Below are positions 6,322-8,004 of a DNA stretch of 8,004 nt, in pieces. Position 1 is the stretch's first letter. Each line of letters starts with the position of its first letter. The DNA lies in contig JAKABK010000062.1 in the NCBI GenBank assembly GCA_021796905.1, positions 1-8,004 of the forward strand, in the 5' to 3' direction. Both the position numbers and the translations under genes were made by a program. Under the pieces are notes generated by a model. It did no database searches, was not told where the DNA came from, and saw only the letters and a list, made by a program, of their open reading frames with translations. The stretch is from Actinomycetes bacterium. GTDB lineage: Bacteria > Actinomycetota > Acidimicrobiia > Acidimicrobiales > Palsa-688.

Positions 6322-8004
6322 TGCTGCGGGCGGCCCGGGCGGCGCTGCTCGCCCGCAGCGACCTGCGGGGTCGCGACCTCGCCGTCGAGCTCGCCGCGAT
6401 CACCGACGCCTGGCTGCGGGAGCTGTTCGGGCTCGCCTGCGGCGAAGCGGTGTCGGATGTCGCGCTGGTCGCCGTCGGCGGCTACGGCAGGGGGGAGCTC
6501 GCCCCCGGCAGCGACCTCGACCTGGTGCTGGTGCACCGCAACCGGGCCGACATCGGGCGGGTCGCCGACGCCATCTGGTACCCGGTGTGGGACTCCGGTG
6601 TACGCCTCGACCACGCGGTCCGCAGCCTCCGGGAGGTGGGAGCGGCGATGGACAGCGACCTGCGGGTCGCCGTCGGATGGTTGGACGCCCGGACCGTCGC
6701 CGGCAGCGCCGCCCTCGGCTCCGAGGCCGCCCAGGCGGCCACCGCCAAGTGGGACGCCCGGGCGCGCCAGTGGCTGCCGGCGCTGCGCGACCGGGTCGCG
6801 GATCGTCACGGAGCGAGCGGGGACCTCGCGTTCTTACTCGAGCCGGACCTGAAGGACAGCCGGGGCGGTCTGCGCGACGCCCATCTGCTCACCGCCCTCG
6901 GACGCCTCGGAGGCGCCTTCGAGCCGGTCGGCACCGGATTGGAGCGGGCGGTGAGGGTCCTCACCGACACCCGGGTGGAGCTGCAGAGGACCACCGGCAG
7001 ACCCTCGGACCGCCTCGCGCTCCAGGACCAGGACGCCGTCGCCGGCGCCCTCGGGACCGACGCAGACACCCTGATGGCGGACCTGGCCGACGCCGGGCGG
7101 GAGGTGTCCTGGGCGAGCGACCAGGCGTGGCGGCGGGTGGCCCGGCCGGCCCGGAGGGGCCGGAGGGGCCGGCGACCCGGGACCGGGTGGGTCGCGGACC
7201 CGATCGAGCCGGGCCTGGTGGTCCGTGACGGCGAGGTCACCCTCGCCTACGGCGCCGACCCGGCCGCCGACCCGACCCTCGCGCTGCGCGCCGCGGCCGC
7301 CTCGGTCGAACTGGGCCTCGAGATGTCGGTCCCGCTCCTCGGCGCGCTGGCCCGCTGCGCGAGCCCACCTGAGCGACGCTGGCCCCCCGAACTGCTCCAG
7401 GCGTTCTCCAGGCTCCTCGGTGCGGGCAGGATGGCGATCCCGGCTTGGGAGACCCTCGACCACCAAGGTGTGGTCGTCTCGCTGCTACCCGAGTGGGAAG
7501 CGGTGCGGAACCGCCCGCAACGCAACGCCTACCACCGCTTCACCGTCGACCGCCACCTGCTCGAGACCGTCGCCCACGCCGCGACCCTCACCCGGCGGGT
7601 GGACCGCCCGGACCTGCTCCTGCTCGGCGCGTTGTTCCACGACATCGGCAAACGCGGGGTCGGTGACCACACCGACGCCGGTGTCGCCCTGGTGGAGCGG
7701 CTCGCCCCGAGGATCGGCCTCGACGCGGAGGACTCCCGGGTCGTCACCTCGATGGTCCGCCACCACCTGCTGCTACCCGAGGTCGCGACCCGCCGGGACC
7801 TCGACGACCCGGCCACCATCGAGACGGTCGCCGCGGCCGTCGGCGACCGGGAGACCCTCGCGCTGCTCGGCGCGCTCAGCGAGGCCGACGCCCGCGCCAC
7901 CGGGCCGAGCGCGTGGACGCCTTGGAAAGCCGCCCTCCTCGACAGGCTCGTCACCCGGGTCGACGCCGTGCTCGCCGGCCGACCACCCCCCACCCCCCCG
8001 CCGC
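6321..8004 (+). CDS. glnD: GlnD, PII-protein nucleotidylyltransferase / removing enzyme (3' end cut by window)
   Basis: Bifunctional sensor that modifies the PII signalling protein when glutamine is low and removes the group when glutamine is high. In enterobacteria it transfers UMP; in Streptomyces and Corynebacterium PII (GlnK) is adenylylated, so AMP may be the group here. 561 codons are present. The nucleotidyltransferase domain has GGYGRGELAPGSDLDL at 53-68 with metal-binding D65/D67. The GlnD/GlnE-type middle region contains LEPDLKDSRGGLRDAH (173-188). An Arg-rich linker lies at 275-285. The HD hydrolase domain begins at YHRFTVDRH (404-412), with HD pair H440/D441 and H481/H482. The C-terminal ACT glutamine-sensing domains lie beyond the edge. 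The ATG overlaps the gpmA stop as TGATG and has no separate Shine-Dalgarno of note, so translation is probably coupled. Closeness to gpmA rather than to amtB-glnK is unusual compared with many actinobacteria. Confidence 0.95.
   Translation, partial: MLRAARAALLARSDLRGRDLAVELAAITDAWLRELFGLACGEAVSDVALVAVGGYGRGELAPGSDLDLVLVHRNRADIGRVADAIWYPVWDSGVRLDHAVRSLREVGAAMDSDLRVAVGWLDARTVAGSAALGSEAAQAATAKWDARARQWLPALRDRVADRHGASGDLAFLLEPDLKDSRGGLRDAHLLTALGRLGGAFEPVGTGLERAVRVLTDTRVELQRTTGRPSDRLALQDQDAVAGALGTDADTLMADLADAGREVSWASDQAWRRVARPARRGRRGRRPGTGWVADPIEPGLVVRDGEVTLAYGADPAADPTLALRAAAASVELGLEMSVPLLGALARCASPPERRWPPELLQAFSRLLGAGRMAIPAWETLDHQGVVVSLLPEWEAVRNRPQRNAYHRFTVDRHLLETVAHAATLTRRVDRPDLLLLGALFHDIGKRGVGDHTDAGVALVERLAPRIGLDAEDSRVVTSMVRHHLLLPEVATRRDLDDPATIETVAAAVGDRETLALLGALSEADARATGPSAWTPWKAALLDRLVTRVDAVLAGRPPPTPPP
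7152..7169. repeat. Two perfect tandem copies of a 9-bp unit inside glnD
   Basis: CGGAGGGGC is repeated exactly at 7152-7160 and 7161-7169, in frame, and underlies the RRGRRGRR stretch (residues 278-285) between the middle region and the HD domain of GlnD. It is probably a slippage product in a tolerant linker. Confidence 0.7.

Noticed and set aside
7981..8004. C-rich runs at the right edge of glnD, which might hint at a frameshift or the true end of the gene
   Set aside because: The frame stays open through them (PPPTPPP) and no stop occurs before the window ends; nothing more can be said without the next bases.

Overview
The window is ordinary, well-conserved chromosomal DNA from a very GC-rich bacterium, almost certainly a member of the Actinomycetota. 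The evidence is the gene order dnaK-grpE-dnaJ-hspR-clpB, a MerR-type HspR repressor with HAIR-like operators (and no CIRCE/HrcA), strong G/C bias at third codon positions, and frequent GTG starts. A deep-branching class such as Acidimicrobiia is possible, but the sequence alone does not settle this.

Minus strand, about 1-5489: a complete heat-shock chaperone operon read right to left. dnaK (3645-5489), grpE (2935-3648), dnaJ (1786-2928) and hspR (1385-1789) are packed with 4-nt GTGA overlaps or a 6-nt gap. After a 73-nt gap comes the 5' part of clpB (start at 1311, running off the left edge at base 1). DnaK, DnaJ and GrpE form the Hsp70 machine and ClpB is its disaggregase partner. HspR is the expected repressor of the whole set, and in Streptomyces it uses DnaK as co-repressor. 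Two HAIR-like inverted repeats are visible: one upstream of dnaK (5561-5581), the other in the hspR-clpB gap (1327-1354). So clpB probably has its own HspR-controlled promoter besides any read-through from dnaK.

Intergenic 5490-5631: a 142-nt divergent control region. It holds the dnaK Shine-Dalgarno and likely -10, the dnaK HAIR, and a TANNNT -10 placed so that gpmA could be transcribed without a leader.

Plus strand, 5632-8004: gpmA (2,3-bisphosphoglycerate-dependent phosphoglycerate mutase, glycolysis), whose stop overlaps by one base (TGATG) the start of glnD (PII-protein nucleotidylyltransferase, nitrogen signalling). glnD runs off the right edge after 561 codons, within or just after its HD domain.

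I found no mobile element, CRISPR array, RNA gene or clearly novel system. The points worth a second look are regulatory: the layout of the two HAIR sites, a hairpin at the end of hspR, the translational coupling pattern, and the gpmA-glnD pair diverging from a heat-shock operator.
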